Assembly: GCA_963676345.2 (NCBI GenBank)
Contig: CAXXTS010000006.1
Coordinates: 434,001 to 498,000 of the forward strand
DNA length: 64,000 bases
Direction of reading: 5' to 3'
From: G963665925 sp963676345
Lineage (GTDB): Bacteria > Bacillota > Clostridia > Peptostreptococcales > Acidaminobacteraceae
Part shown: positions 10,083 through 19,300 of the stretch, piece by piece
How positions within the stretch are numbered: position 1 is the stretch's first letter
Layout of the letters: each line of letters begins with the position of its first letter
Translations under genes and position numbers: made by a program
Notes under the pieces: model-generated
What the model was told of the DNA's origin: nothing
The model's input: only the letters and a program-made list of their open reading frames with translations
Database searches by the model: none

Positions 10083-10961
10083 GTGATGAAGGTTAAAAAA
10101 GCAATAATAACGGCAGCTGGATTGGGAACACATTTTTTGCCTGCCACGCGAGCCATTCCTAAAGAAATGCTACCCATAGTGGATAAGCCGGTGATTCAGT
10201 ACATCGTTGAAGAAATCGTTGAGGCGGGCATTGAAGAAATACTTATTATTACAGGCAGAAACAAAAGTATGATTGAAGACCACTTCGACCATGCCTTTGA
10301 AATAGAAACAACATTAAAAGAAAAAGATGATCAGGCACTGCTTGAAACAACACTGTCTGTATCAGACCTTGCAAATATACATTTTATACGTCAAAAGAAG
10401 GAACTGGGATCAGGCCATGCGCTCTTAAAAGCCCGTGCTTTTGTTGGGAATGAACCCTTTGCAGTCCTCTATGGAGACGAGCTCATAGACTCAAGCTGTG
10501 AACCCTGTATTAAACAGCTTATGAATGCATATGAGCTACTCAGTCATTCTGTTCTTGCACTGAGAGAACAACCCAAAAACGCTCTTTCAAACTACGGCGT
10601 TATTGAGGGGAAAAAGAATGAAGATGGCTTTTATGATGTGAAGTCCATTGCAGAAAAACCTCAGGTTGAGGCAGCACCAAGCTGCATGTCCCTTGTTGGA
10701 CGGTTTGTCCTTCGACCAGAAGTTTTTGATTATATTGAGGCGGTTTACCAGGCATCACCAACAGATGTGCCCCTAACCGATGCCCTCAACATGCTGGCTC
10801 ACGACCAGCGTGTGTATGGTCTTGACTTTGAAGGGAGCCGGTATGACATTGGCACAAAGGCGGGCTACGTCAAAGCGACCCTGGATTTTGCCCTCAAGCG
10901 AGATGAAATGAAGGACTGCATTTTAGAGCAGATGAACATGCACCTTGCGGTGGGGAACTAG
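10083..10961 (+). CDS. galU: UTP-glucose-1-phosphate uridylyltransferase (GalU-type)
   Basis: Makes UDP-glucose from UTP and glucose-1-phosphate in the cytosol, the usual sugar donor for glycans. The 292-residue length is typical. The nucleotidyltransferase signature is at the N-terminus (AAGLGT-x-FLPAT followed by PKEMLP), with later VLYGDELID and a VGRF-x-L-x-P segment, all GalU-like. One oddity: the usual Arg after GLGT is His (codon CAT). GTG 10083 and ATG 10086 are both possible starts; GGGAG at ~10071 fits either. It is the first gene of the glycan region and follows a structured leader. Confidence 0.9.
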   Translation: MMKVKKAIITAAGLGTHFLPATRAIPKEMLPIVDKPVIQYIVEEIVEAGIEEILIITGRNKSMIEDHFDHAFEIETTLKEKDDQALLETTLSVSDLANIHFIRQKKELGSGHALLKARAFVGNEPFAVLYGDELIDSSCEPCIKQLMNAYELLSHSVLALREQPKNALSNYGVIEGKKNEDGFYDVKSIAEKPQVEAAPSCMSLVGRFVLRPEVFDYIEAVYQASPTDVPLTDALNMLAHDQRVYGLDFEGSRYDIGTKAGYVKATLDFALKRDEMKDCILEQMNMHLAVGN

Positions 10962-11117
10962 GTACGAGATGTAAAAGCATCTTGAAGATCATATTTGTGG
11001 TGTGATTTTTGGGGTGTTTTTTTTGTGGGGATGTTTAATTGTTGGAATATGTTCAAAATAGATTAAGACACAGGATGAATGTCGGCATATGAAATTGCAG
11101 GAAAGGGTGAATGAAGA

Positions 11118-12236
11118 ATGGCTAATGATAAAATTTGGCTGGCTTCACCACATATGAGTGATGAAGGCTATGAAATGCAATATATAAAAGAGGCTTTTGA
11201 TACAAACTGGATTGCGCCACTTGGTCCAAATGTTAATGAGTTTGAAAAAGAACTTGCTGCTAAAGTAGGCTCTGAACATGCTGCAGCTATGACGTCAGGT
11301 ACTGGGGCTATTCACCTTGCGCTTAAAGCGGCTGGCGTTGGCGAAGGGGATATTGTTCTTTGTCCAACTTTAACATTTTCGGCAACTGCGAATCCGATTA
11401 TTTATCAGAATGCTACGCCAGTCTTTATCGACAGTGATTATGAAACTTGGAATATGGATCCGAAAGCTCTTGAAGCAGCTTTTGAGAAGTACAGCGATAA
11501 GGTAAAAGCGGTTCTAATTGTACATTTATACGGGTTATCAGCTGATATGGATAAGCTGATGGAAATTTGCAACAGACACAATGCAATTGTTATTGAAGAT
11601 GCTGCTGAGTCTCTTGGTGCATATTACAAGGGCAAACATACAGGAACATTTGGTGAATATGGCATATTCAGCTTTAACGGAAATAAAATCATCACAACAT
11701 CTGGTGGTGGCATGCTGGTTTCTAATGACGAAGAAAAAATCAAAAAAGTCAGATTTTGGTCAACACAGTCTAGAGATGCAGCAAGGCACTATCAGCACAG
11801 CGAACTCGGGTTCAACTATCGCATGAGTAATATTGTTGCTGGTATAGGTAGAGGACAACTGAAAGTATTAGATCAGAGAGTGGCTAAGAAGAAATACATC
11901 TTTGAATTTTATAAGAGAGAGCTTGGTCAGTTAGAGGGCGTAGAGTTTATGCCTATCAATGATTGGAATGAGCCGAATTACTGGCTGAGTGTAATGACAC
12001 TGAATGGTTCAGTAAGACCTCTTGATGTGATGGAAGCGCTTGAGAAAGAAAATGTTGAATCAAGACCTGTTTGGAAGCCGATGCATATGCAGCCGTTCTT
12101 CGCTGAGTATGATTATGTTGGATCAGATGTGAGCGAAAAGTTGTTTGAGGATGGTGTGTGCTTGCCATCTGACACGAAGATGACGGATGAGGATCTTGAG
12201 AGAATTTGCGGATTAATAAAATCTGTGTGGGAATAG
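11118..12236 (+). CDS. DegT/DnrJ/EryC1-family sugar aminotransferase (PglE/EpsN-like)
   Basis: A PLP-dependent enzyme that transfers an amino group to a nucleotide-linked 4-keto sugar. The 372 residues include the family landmarks: TSGTGAIHLAL (PLP phosphate), EDAAES with Asp161, and Lys190 in FNGNK as the Schiff-base lysine. With the acetyltransferase and phosphoglycosyl transferase just downstream and a PglF-like dehydratase at 31.6 kb, the likely substrate is UDP-4-keto-6-deoxy-GlcNAc in the diacetylbacillosamine route. That substrate is inferred from context. First gene of the packed operon; the ribosome site before ATG 11118 is modest. Confidence 0.9.
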   Translation: MANDKIWLASPHMSDEGYEMQYIKEAFDTNWIAPLGPNVNEFEKELAAKVGSEHAAAMTSGTGAIHLALKAAGVGEGDIVLCPTLTFSATANPIIYQNATPVFIDSDYETWNMDPKALEAAFEKYSDKVKAVLIVHLYGLSADMDKLMEICNRHNAIVIEDAAESLGAYYKGKHTGTFGEYGIFSFNGNKIITTSGGGMLVSNDEEKIKKVRFWSTQSRDAARHYQHSELGFNYRMSNIVAGIGRGQLKVLDQRVAKKKYIFEFYKRELGQLEGVEFMPINDWNEPNYWLSVMTLNGSVRPLDVMEALEKENVESRPVWKPMHMQPFFAEYDYVGSDVSEKLFEDGVCLPSDTKMTDEDLERICGLIKSVWE

Positions 12237-12247
12237 AGTGACGGCTT

Positions 12248-12931
12248 ATGACTGAAAATACAATTACACAAAATATTGAAGAAAGAATTGATATTTCTAC
12301 TTCAAAAGGAATATATGTGAAGTACTTAAAACGACCAATGGATTTCGTTTTGTCTTTGATTGCAATTATTGGTTTAAGTCCTGTGCTTATAATCGTTGGG
12401 GTGTTAGTAAGATTTAAGCTGGGTAGTCCGGTACTGTTTAAGCAGAAAAGACCTGGGCTGAATGAGAAGATATTTACTATGTATAAGTTCAGAACTATGA
12501 CAGATGAGAAGGACGAAAATGGAGAGCTGCTTCCAGACTCAGTTAGGCTTACTAAGTTTGGTAGGATGCTACGGTCTACAAGTTTAGATGAACTTCCGGA
12601 GCTATTTAATATCCTTAAGGGTGATATGAGTGTTGTTGGACCGAGGCCTTTACTGATTCAATACTTGGACTTATATAATGAACATCAAAAGAGAAGACAT
12701 GAAGTAAGACCTGGGCTGTCTGGACATGCTCAAGTCAATGGGCGTAATGCTATTAGCTGGGAAGATAAGTTTAATCTTGATGTTGAGTATGTAGATGATG
12801 TGAGCTTTATAGACGATTGGAAGATTATTTTTCTTACGATTAAGAAGGTTTTTGTTAAAGAAGGAATCAGTTCAGATACATCGGTTACGATGGAGCCCTT
12901 TAGAGGTTCAGCTTATTATTCAGAAAACTAA
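12248..12931 (+). CDS. Bacterial sugar transferase (PglC/EpsL-type phosphoglycosyl transferase)
   Basis: Starts glycan assembly by moving a phospho-sugar from a UDP-sugar to undecaprenyl phosphate. The 227 residues match the small monotopic class: an N-terminal membrane-inserted helix (~30-55) after KRPMDF, the Asp-Glu catalytic pair in TSLDELPEL, then VVGPRPLL and RPGLSGHAQV-x-GRN. The PglE-PglC-PglD order points to a diacetylbacillosamine-type first sugar, though related enzymes use other amino sugars. It starts 11 bp after the aminotransferase stop and is surely co-transcribed. Confidence 0.93.
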   Translation: MTENTITQNIEERIDISTSKGIYVKYLKRPMDFVLSLIAIIGLSPVLIIVGVLVRFKLGSPVLFKQKRPGLNEKIFTMYKFRTMTDEKDENGELLPDSVRLTKFGRMLRSTSLDELPELFNILKGDMSVVGPRPLLIQYLDLYNEHQKRRHEVRPGLSGHAQVNGRNAISWEDKFNLDVEYVDDVSFIDDWKIIFLTIKKVFVKEGISSDTSVTMEPFRGSAYYSEN

Positions 12932-12975
12932 ACTTCAATTTATAAATCACAAAGTCAGAAAGGAATGCACTGTTC

Positions 12976-13599
12976 ATGAAAGACAAATTGATTATTATTG
13001 GTGCCAGTGGACACGGTAAGGTTGTTGCTGACATCGCAATAAAAATGAATAAGTGGCAAAGCATCGCATTCCTCGATGATGACAAGTTTATTAAAACATC
13101 TATGGGGTTAGAAGTCATCGGTAAGACTATTGATGCTTTTACATATAAAGATGAAGCTGATTTCTTTGTTGCTATTGGAAACAATGCAACGAGGGAGAAG
13201 GTACAAGAGAGATTGATTGAGGAAGGGTTAAATTTAGTGAGTTTGATTCATCCGAGTGCGGTTATTGGTACCGACGTTGAGATTGGAATTGGGACAGCAG
13301 TAATGGCAGGAGTTGTTATTAATAGCTCATGTAGAATTGGTAAGGGTTGTATCATCAACACAAGTTCTAGTTTAGATCATGACAATGTCATAGAAGATTA
13401 TGTGCATATCTCTCCTGGTGTAAGGACTGCAGGAAGTGTAGGAATTGGTAAGAGTACATGGTTAGGGATAGGCAGTGTTGTAAGCAATAACGTGAACATC
13501 TGCAGTGGTTGCAAAGTTGGAGCAGGGGCTGTGGTGGTTAAGGATATTACTGAACCTGGGACATATGTTGGGGTTCCGGTGAGGAGAGCTGATAGATGA
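12976..13599 (+). CDS. Sugar O/N-acetyltransferase (PglD/EpsM/NeuD family)
   Basis: The 207-residue protein has the family's two parts: an N-terminal Rossmann-like sugar-nucleotide domain opening with GASGHGK, and a C-terminal left-handed beta-helix of hexapeptide repeats (IGTDVEIGIGTAVMAG and following turns) that binds acetyl-CoA. The likely catalytic His is in SSSLDHD. It would acetylate the 4-amino sugar made by the upstream aminotransferase, completing UDP-N,N'-diacetylbacillosamine. Its stop overlaps the next start (ATGA), so the genes are translationally coupled. Confidence 0.92.
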   Translation: MKDKLIIIGASGHGKVVADIAIKMNKWQSIAFLDDDKFIKTSMGLEVIGKTIDAFTYKDEADFFVAIGNNATREKVQERLIEEGLNLVSLIHPSAVIGTDVEIGIGTAVMAGVVINSSCRIGKGCIINTSSSLDHDNVIEDYVHISPGVRTAGSVGIGKSTWLGIGSVVSNNVNICSGCKVGAGAVVVKDITEPGTYVGVPVRRADR

Positions 13600-14840
13600 G
13601 GCAGAATGTTTGGATTTGGAATCATTATGCGACAAATATGTTTTTTGATCAAGCGGGTAGGCATTATTGGTTTGCAGAGAATCTTATAAAAGAAGGGTAC
13701 AACCCTACAATTTTTTGTGCCTCTACTAACCACTTCTCAGATACTCATATTGCTACTAACGAGAAACAGTATTCTACAGACTCTGTGAATGATATTCCTT
13801 TTGTGTTTGTAGATACTCCCGAGTATAAAGGAAATGGCAAAAAACGAGTATTAAATATGATTTCGTTTTATAGAGGGCTTTTTAAGACTGCGAAGATGTA
13901 TGCGGAGTCAAATGGGAAACCTGATGTGATTCTAGCTTCGAGTGTACATCCCTTAACGCTAGTTGCAGGAATTAAAATTGCTAAGAAGTTTGATATCCCT
14001 TGTGTTTGTGAGGTTAGAGATCTGTGGCCTGAGAGTATAGTAGCGTATGGTTCATTAAAGAGAAAAAATCTTATCGCTAAGTTGTTATACCAAGGCGAAA
14101 AATGGATTTATAAAAAGGCAAGTTCAGTTATCATGACTTGGGAAGGTGGAAGTCAATATATCATTGATCAAGGTTGGGATGAACAGATTGATTTGAGTAA
14201 AGTTAAGCATATAAGCAATGGAGTAATAATCGATTCTTTTGACAGGAATTCCAAAGAAAACCAGATCAACGATAATGATTTGAACAGCAATAATTATAAG
14301 AATTTAGTATATGCAGGTTCGATTAGAAAGGTTAATAATTTAGGACTTTTATTAGAAGCAGCAAAATTAGTTCAAGAGAAAGATCAACAGGTTAGATTTT
14401 TAATTTATGGATCTGGCGATGAGAAAGAGATGCTGGAGAATAGATGCAAAGAGGAGAACATAAACAATGTAGTTTTTAAAGGCAGAGTTGAAAAGAAATT
14501 GATTCCCTCAATTTTAAAAAAGTCTTATGCAAATATTTTGCATAATTCTAGCACTTCACTCGATAAATACGGACAAAGCCAGAATAAATTTTTTGAGTAT
14601 CTGGCCGCTGGTAGGTGTGTAATACAAACTTATACAACTGGTTATAGCGTACTTGAAAAATACAATTGTGGTTTGAGTGCTGTTAAACAGAATCCAGAAA
14701 AAATTGCAGAAATCATACTCGAAGCATGTAAAGATAATGAAAAAGCTGAACAGATGGGTGAGAACGCAAGAAAGGCTTCTTACGAATTTGATTTTAAAAA
14801 GTTGACGAATAAACTAACTGAAGTTATTGAGAATGTATAA
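13596..14840 (+). CDS. Glycosyltransferase family 4 (WbuB-like)
   Basis: Adds a sugar to the lipid-linked acceptor on the inner membrane face. The 414 residues form a GT-B enzyme: an N-terminal acceptor domain (WIWNHYATNMFFDQAGR), CEVRDLWPESI in the middle, and a C-terminal donor domain with YAGSIRKVNNLGLLLEA and a Gln-rich SQNKFFEYLAAGR segment. These resemble WbuB-type amino-sugar transferases. The exact donor is not predictable. Start overlaps the acetyltransferase by 4 bp. Confidence 0.88.
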   Translation: MRQNVWIWNHYATNMFFDQAGRHYWFAENLIKEGYNPTIFCASTNHFSDTHIATNEKQYSTDSVNDIPFVFVDTPEYKGNGKKRVLNMISFYRGLFKTAKMYAESNGKPDVILASSVHPLTLVAGIKIAKKFDIPCVCEVRDLWPESIVAYGSLKRKNLIAKLLYQGEKWIYKKASSVIMTWEGGSQYIIDQGWDEQIDLSKVKHISNGVIIDSFDRNSKENQINDNDLNSNNYKNLVYAGSIRKVNNLGLLLEAAKLVQEKDQQVRFLIYGSGDEKEMLENRCKEENINNVVFKGRVEKKLIPSILKKSYANILHNSSTSLDKYGQSQNKFFEYLAAGRCVIQTYTTGYSVLEKYNCGLSAVKQNPEKIAEIILEACKDNEKAEQMGENARKASYEFDFKKLTNKLTEVIENV

Positions 14841-14859
14841 ATAAGGAGCGTATATCATT

Positions 14860-16179
14860 ATGAAATTATATGACAAGATTGTAGAAAAGAAAGAAAAAAT
14901 CTCAGTAGTTGGTCTTGGTTATGTTGGCATGCCTATAGCAGTTGCATTTGCTAAAAAAGTTAATGTTATAGGTTTTGATCTTAACAAGAAGAAAATTGAT
15001 TTATATAAATCTGGAATTGACCCAACAAATGAAGTTGGTAATAAAGAAATCAGGAATGCCACTGTTGAATTCACAGCTGATGAAACAAAATTAAGAGAAG
15101 CAAAATTTCATATTGTAGCTGTACCAACGCCTATTAATTCAGACAAGACACCGGATCTTTCTCCTGTAGAAGGGGCAAGTAGAATAGTAGGACGCAATTT
15201 GACTGTTGGGGCTATTGTTGTTTATGAGTCAACTGTTTACCCTGGAGTAACTGAAGATATTTGTATTCCAATATTAGAAGAAGAATCAGGACTAAAATGT
15301 GGGGTTGATTTTAAAATTGGATATTCCCCTGAGAGAATTAATCCAGGAGATAAAGTACATAGACTTGAGAATATCATAAAGATAGTTTCGGGTATGGATG
15401 AAGAAAGTCTTGATGAAATCGCGAAAGTATATGAGTTAGTAATTGAAGTGGGTGTTCATAGAGCCGGATCTATCAAGGTTGCTGAAGCAGCTAAAGTGGT
15501 TGAGAATAGCCAACGTGATATAAATATTGCCTTTATGAATGAACTTGCAATGGTGTTTGATCGTATGGGTATTGACACAAAAGAAGTCGTTGAGGCTATG
15601 AACACAAAATGGAATGCTCTTGGATTCACTCCAGGTCTTGTTGGTGGACACTGTATTGGAGTAGACCCTTACTATTTTGTTTATGAAGCAGAGAAATTAG
15701 GGTATCACAGTCAAATTATTTTATCGGGTAGAAAAATAAATGATGGTATGGGTAAATTCGTTGCAGATGCAATCATAAAGAAACTTATCTTAGCGAACAA
15801 GGTAGTAAGACAAGCCAAGGTTGTAATACTAGGAATTACTTTTAAAGAAAATACACCAGATACTAGAAATTCCAAAGTTGTAGATATTATTGATAGTCTT
15901 AGAGATTATGGGATTGAACCGATCGTTGTGGATCCAGAGGCAGACGCTGATGAAGCTAAACATGAATATGCTATTGAATTGACTGATATCAAAGAAGTGG
16001 AGAATGCAGATTGTCTTGTTTTAGCAGTGGCTCACGATACTTTCAAAAAGATGAGTTGGAATGACATAGATGCATTATATGGAGATTTTGACAATAAAGA
16101 AAGAGTGCTAATTGATGTTAAAAGCATTCTGGATCAAAAAGCGATTGAAGAAAAAGGATACAGTTATTGGAGATTATAG
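14860..16179 (+). CDS. UDP-N-acetylhexosamine 6-dehydrogenase (TviB/WbpO-type)
   Basis: Oxidises C6 of a UDP-HexNAc to the uronic acid using NAD. The 439 residues show the NAD-binding VVGLGYVGMPIAVAFA at the start, the class signature SPERINPGDK, the catalytic Cys in GGHCIGVDPYY, and a C-terminal UDP-binding domain with TFKENTPDTRNSK. SPERINPGDK separates TviB/WbpO enzymes from plain UDP-glucose dehydrogenases, so the product is probably UDP-GalNAcA or UDP-GlcNAcA. It predicts an acidic sugar in the glycan. A ribosome site (AAGGAG) precedes ATG 14860. Confidence 0.92.
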   Translation: MKLYDKIVEKKEKISVVGLGYVGMPIAVAFAKKVNVIGFDLNKKKIDLYKSGIDPTNEVGNKEIRNATVEFTADETKLREAKFHIVAVPTPINSDKTPDLSPVEGASRIVGRNLTVGAIVVYESTVYPGVTEDICIPILEEESGLKCGVDFKIGYSPERINPGDKVHRLENIIKIVSGMDEESLDEIAKVYELVIEVGVHRAGSIKVAEAAKVVENSQRDINIAFMNELAMVFDRMGIDTKEVVEAMNTKWNALGFTPGLVGGHCIGVDPYYFVYEAEKLGYHSQIILSGRKINDGMGKFVADAIIKKLILANKVVRQAKVVILGITFKENTPDTRNSKVVDIIDSLRDYGIEPIVVDPEADADEAKHEYAIELTDIKEVENADCLVLAVAHDTFKKMSWNDIDALYGDFDNKERVLIDVKSILDQKAIEEKGYSYWRL

Positions 16180-16180
16180 A

Positions 16181-17314
16181 ATGAAAATATTATACCTGTG
16201 TACTTATTATCATAGAGCTATGATTTTTAGAGATTCGATGGATAGGTTTGAAAATCTAGGTCATTCAGTAAGGGCATTTAATGCAGTAGTCAAGGGTGCA
16301 AGAATAGATGATAAATACAAGAAGATCATGGATAATGCAGTTATTCATAAAGAATGCTTTAATAAATGGGATAGATTTTTCTACTTCCATAAACAAAGGA
16401 AATTCTATAATGCCTTGATTAAATCTGAAGTTGTTAATAAATATGATATGGTCCATTCGCATACATTATTTAATGGAGGATATGTTTGTTATAATCTCAA
16501 GAAAAAATATAAACTTCCATATGTAGTATCGGTTCGAAATACAGATATTAACGTATTTTTGAAAATTCCTTTTTTTAAAAATATTGCTAATAAGATCGTA
16601 AATGAAGCAGCAGGGGTGCTATTTTTATCAGAACCATATAGAGATGAGTTTATTGATAATCATGTTATGAATAAGTTGAAGAGTTCGATAAGAGATAAAT
16701 CCTCAGTTGTTAGAAACGGCCTTGAGTCATTTTGGCTAGAAAACAAATATCAGATTAAGACTATAGATGATAGTAAAACAATCAACGTATTGTGTGTAGG
16801 GAAGATAGATGAAAATAAAAACATAATTACTACAATAAAAGCTTTAGATATATTGAAAAGTGAAGGATATCAAGTAAGTTTTACAGTAGTTGGGCAAGTG
16901 ATGGATCATAAGGTTCAAAAAGAAATCACACAATCTCATTACACTAATGTAATTGATTATCTTCCAAAAGAAGAATTGATAGAAATATATAGAAAAAATG
17001 ATGTATATGTTATGCCGTCAATTCATGAATCATTTGGTAGAGTATATGCAGAAGCGATGACACAAGGTTTACCTGTTGTATATTCGAAAGGACAAGGGTT
17101 TGATGGTATTTATCCTGATGGATGCGTAGGATATTCAGTTCCAAGTAGGAATCCAGAATATATTTCAAAGTGTATTAAAGAAATAATAAAAAATTATTCA
17201 GCGATTTCTGCTAATTGTATAAATAAGTGTGATGATTTTGATTGGAAATGTATTACTAATCAGTTAGAAGGATTCTATGTAATTTCACTAGAAAGAGGGG
17301 AAAAACTAATATGA
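16181..17314 (+). CDS. Glycosyltransferase family 4
   Basis: A 377-residue GT-B glycosyltransferase. The C-terminal domain has VGKIDENKNI, VMPSIHESFGRVYAEAMTQGLPV (the E-x7-E donor motif region) and a late GYSVP. I start it at ATG 16181, 1 bp after the dehydrogenase stop and 7 nt after GGAGA; an upstream in-frame start at 16112 lies inside the dehydrogenase. From here to 22.7 kb the DNA is clearly more AT-rich than the first genes of the operon, suggesting separate acquisition of the middle segment. Confidence 0.88.
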   Translation: MKILYLCTYYHRAMIFRDSMDRFENLGHSVRAFNAVVKGARIDDKYKKIMDNAVIHKECFNKWDRFFYFHKQRKFYNALIKSEVVNKYDMVHSHTLFNGGYVCYNLKKKYKLPYVVSVRNTDINVFLKIPFFKNIANKIVNEAAGVLFLSEPYRDEFIDNHVMNKLKSSIRDKSSVVRNGLESFWLENKYQIKTIDDSKTINVLCVGKIDENKNIITTIKALDILKSEGYQVSFTVVGQVMDHKVQKEITQSHYTNVIDYLPKEELIEIYRKNDVYVMPSIHESFGRVYAEAMTQGLPVVYSKGQGFDGIYPDGCVGYSVPSRNPEYISKCIKEIIKNYSAISANCINKCDDFDWKCITNQLEGFYVISLERGEKLI

Positions 17315-18429
17315 AGATTGCTTTATTGACCTTTCATAACGCAATAAACTATGGAGCAGCTTTACAAGTGTATGCTTCTCAAAAAGCAATACAAGATTTA
17401 GGTGTAGATTGTGAAATAATTGATTATGTTAATGAGTATAGGAAAAATGCGTACAACATGTTTGAACACGCAAAGAAAAACCTTAAAGAAAAAAAGATGG
17501 TTTCTTCCGCAAAATACTTTGTTGGTTCTCTATTTATGAGCAGTAGAAGAAAGAAATTCATAGATTTTTATAGAGAAAATTTAGTATGTACAGATAAACA
17601 ATTTACTAGTAGTGAGGAAGCGAGAGAATTAAATGGGCTATATGATAAATTTGTTGTTGGTAGTGATCAGGTTTGGAATTATAAAAACAATGGCGCTGAT
17701 TTCTCTTTTCTTCTAAACTTTGTCGAAGATGATAAACGAAAAATTTCTTATTCATCAAGTTTTGGACTAGCAAATATTCCAGAAAATTTAAAAGATAAAT
17801 ATATTGAAAATCTAAATAAAATTAAATATCTTTCTACACGTGAAGGATTTGGAGTTAATTTAATACATGATTTGACTGGAAGAAAAGCGGAGTTAGTTTT
17901 GGATCCTGTTTTTCTGCTTGATAGAAATCAGTGGTTATCTTTATGTAATAAATCAAATGCTAGGGAAAAATATGTGTTCGCATATACTAATAGATCGGGT
18001 CAATGGGAAGACTTTCTTCAAAAAACATCATACCCAATGAATAATAAAAGAGTTTATAAAATCAGTAGACATTTGACAATAAAAGACTTTATTAGTAAAC
18101 AGGTAAATGTCAGCTATTCTATTTCACCAGTTGAGTTTGTTGAAACAATCGCAAATGCTGAATTAGTTGTATCAGCTTCTTTTCATTGTATAGCGATGTC
18201 AATAATACTGAACATCCCATTTGTTGCTGTTTTAACAGGTGATCGTGGTAAAGACGAGAGAGTATTAAATATTTTAAAAATTGCAGGTCTTGAGGATAGA
18301 ATATTGACGTGTAATATGACTACTGAAGATGTGGTCTCGCCAATCGATTTCCAACTCGTAGAACAGAGAATTTCGAAATATATTGCTAGTTCTAAATCTT
18401 TCTTGAAACAAGCAATTTTTTCGAACTAG
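17311..18429 (+). CDS. Polysaccharide pyruvyl transferase family protein
   Basis: A 372-residue member of the family that adds ketal-linked pyruvate to glycans (from phosphoenolpyruvate). Visible features: N-terminal LLTFHNAINYGAALQ, GSDQVWN in the middle, a REGFG segment, and SASFHCIAMSI with the conserved His near the end. It overlaps the GT4 gene by 4 bp. Pyruvylated wall polymers are the ligand of SLH domains, so this gene could link the glycan to the SLH proteins here. It is not obviously the CsaB subtype, so that link is speculative. Confidence 0.85.
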   Translation: MKIALLTFHNAINYGAALQVYASQKAIQDLGVDCEIIDYVNEYRKNAYNMFEHAKKNLKEKKMVSSAKYFVGSLFMSSRRKKFIDFYRENLVCTDKQFTSSEEARELNGLYDKFVVGSDQVWNYKNNGADFSFLLNFVEDDKRKISYSSSFGLANIPENLKDKYIENLNKIKYLSTREGFGVNLIHDLTGRKAELVLDPVFLLDRNQWLSLCNKSNAREKYVFAYTNRSGQWEDFLQKTSYPMNNKRVYKISRHLTIKDFISKQVNVSYSISPVEFVETIANAELVVSASFHCIAMSIILNIPFVAVLTGDRGKDERVLNILKIAGLEDRILTCNMTTEDVVSPIDFQLVEQRISKYIASSKSFLKQAIFSN

Positions 18430-18439
18430 AGGTGATGAT

Positions 18440-19297
18440 GTGAAAATTCTTGAAAATGAAAGCCTAAAAAAGTATACAACAGTTAAGATTGGTGGCATAG
18501 CAAAAAAAATATACTTTCCTGAAAATAGTTCTGAACTCATAGAAATATTAAATGCAATGAATGATAAAAAGAAGTATATCCTAGGCGGAGGATCAAATTT
18601 ATTAATAAACGATCAAAAAGAATTTGATGTTGTAATTTGTCTAAAGTTGATGGACTCATCTATTGAAAATCTTGGAGCAGGAAACTATTACATTGGTGCT
18701 TCTGTTTCTTTGCAAAAGTTAATAATCCAAATAAATAATGATGGTTATGGTGGTATTGAGTATTTGTTTTCTGTACCTGCGTTATTAGGCGGAGCTGTTG
18801 CAATGAATGCTGGTCGAGGGAAGATGCACAACTCAAGTATCGGTGATTATATCAAGGAAGTGAAAGTCTATGATTATGAAGATCGAAAAATTAAGACTAT
18901 CAGAAAAGATGAATGTCAGTTTAGTTACCGAAAATCGATTTTCAAAGAGAAAGATTTTATAGTACTAGGTGGAGTATTTAATTTTCCTAGTGTTGATATC
19001 GAAGAGGCTAGGAGAAAAAGAGAAGATAGAATAAGGTATGTAAGGAAACTTCAAGATAATAGTGGATATAATTTTGGATCAGTATTCAGAGTATATAATA
19101 AATATGTCATGCAGATGTTTAGGTTACTACATTTCGGCTATAAAGACGGAATGATGTATTCTAAAAAGACGTCGAATTGGTTAATTAATAGGAAGAACGG
19201 ATCGTATAAGCAGGCGAATCAATTAATTGGAAAGGTAATTAGAATACACAAAATCTTGGGGATGAAAATTGTACTCGAGGTAATAAGATGGGAGTAA
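18440..19297 (+). CDS. Divergent MurB-like FAD oxidoreductase in the glycan operon
   Basis: MurB reduces UDP-GlcNAc-enolpyruvate in peptidoglycan synthesis. This 285-residue protein keeps the FAD fold (GGGSNLLI, VPALLGGAVAMNAG, FSYRKSIFK), the catalytic-type Ser in FGSVF and a Glu in the final strand (VLEVIRW), but the usual HANFI segment reads TSNWLI and the overall sequence is divergent. Sitting between a pyruvyl-transferase-like gene and a polymerase, it more likely acts on a glycan precursor than serves as the housekeeping MurB. GTG 18440 follows AGAGGTGATG. Confidence 0.82.
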   Translation: MKILENESLKKYTTVKIGGIAKKIYFPENSSELIEILNAMNDKKKYILGGGSNLLINDQKEFDVVICLKLMDSSIENLGAGNYYIGASVSLQKLIIQINNDGYGGIEYLFSVPALLGGAVAMNAGRGKMHNSSIGDYIKEVKVYDYEDRKIKTIRKDECQFSYRKSIFKEKDFIVLGGVFNFPSVDIEEARRKREDRIRYVRKLQDNSGYNFGSVFRVYNKYVMQMFRLLHFGYKDGMMYSKKTSNWLINRKNGSYKQANQLIGKVIRIHKILGMKIVLEVIRWE

Positions 19298-19300
19298 AGT

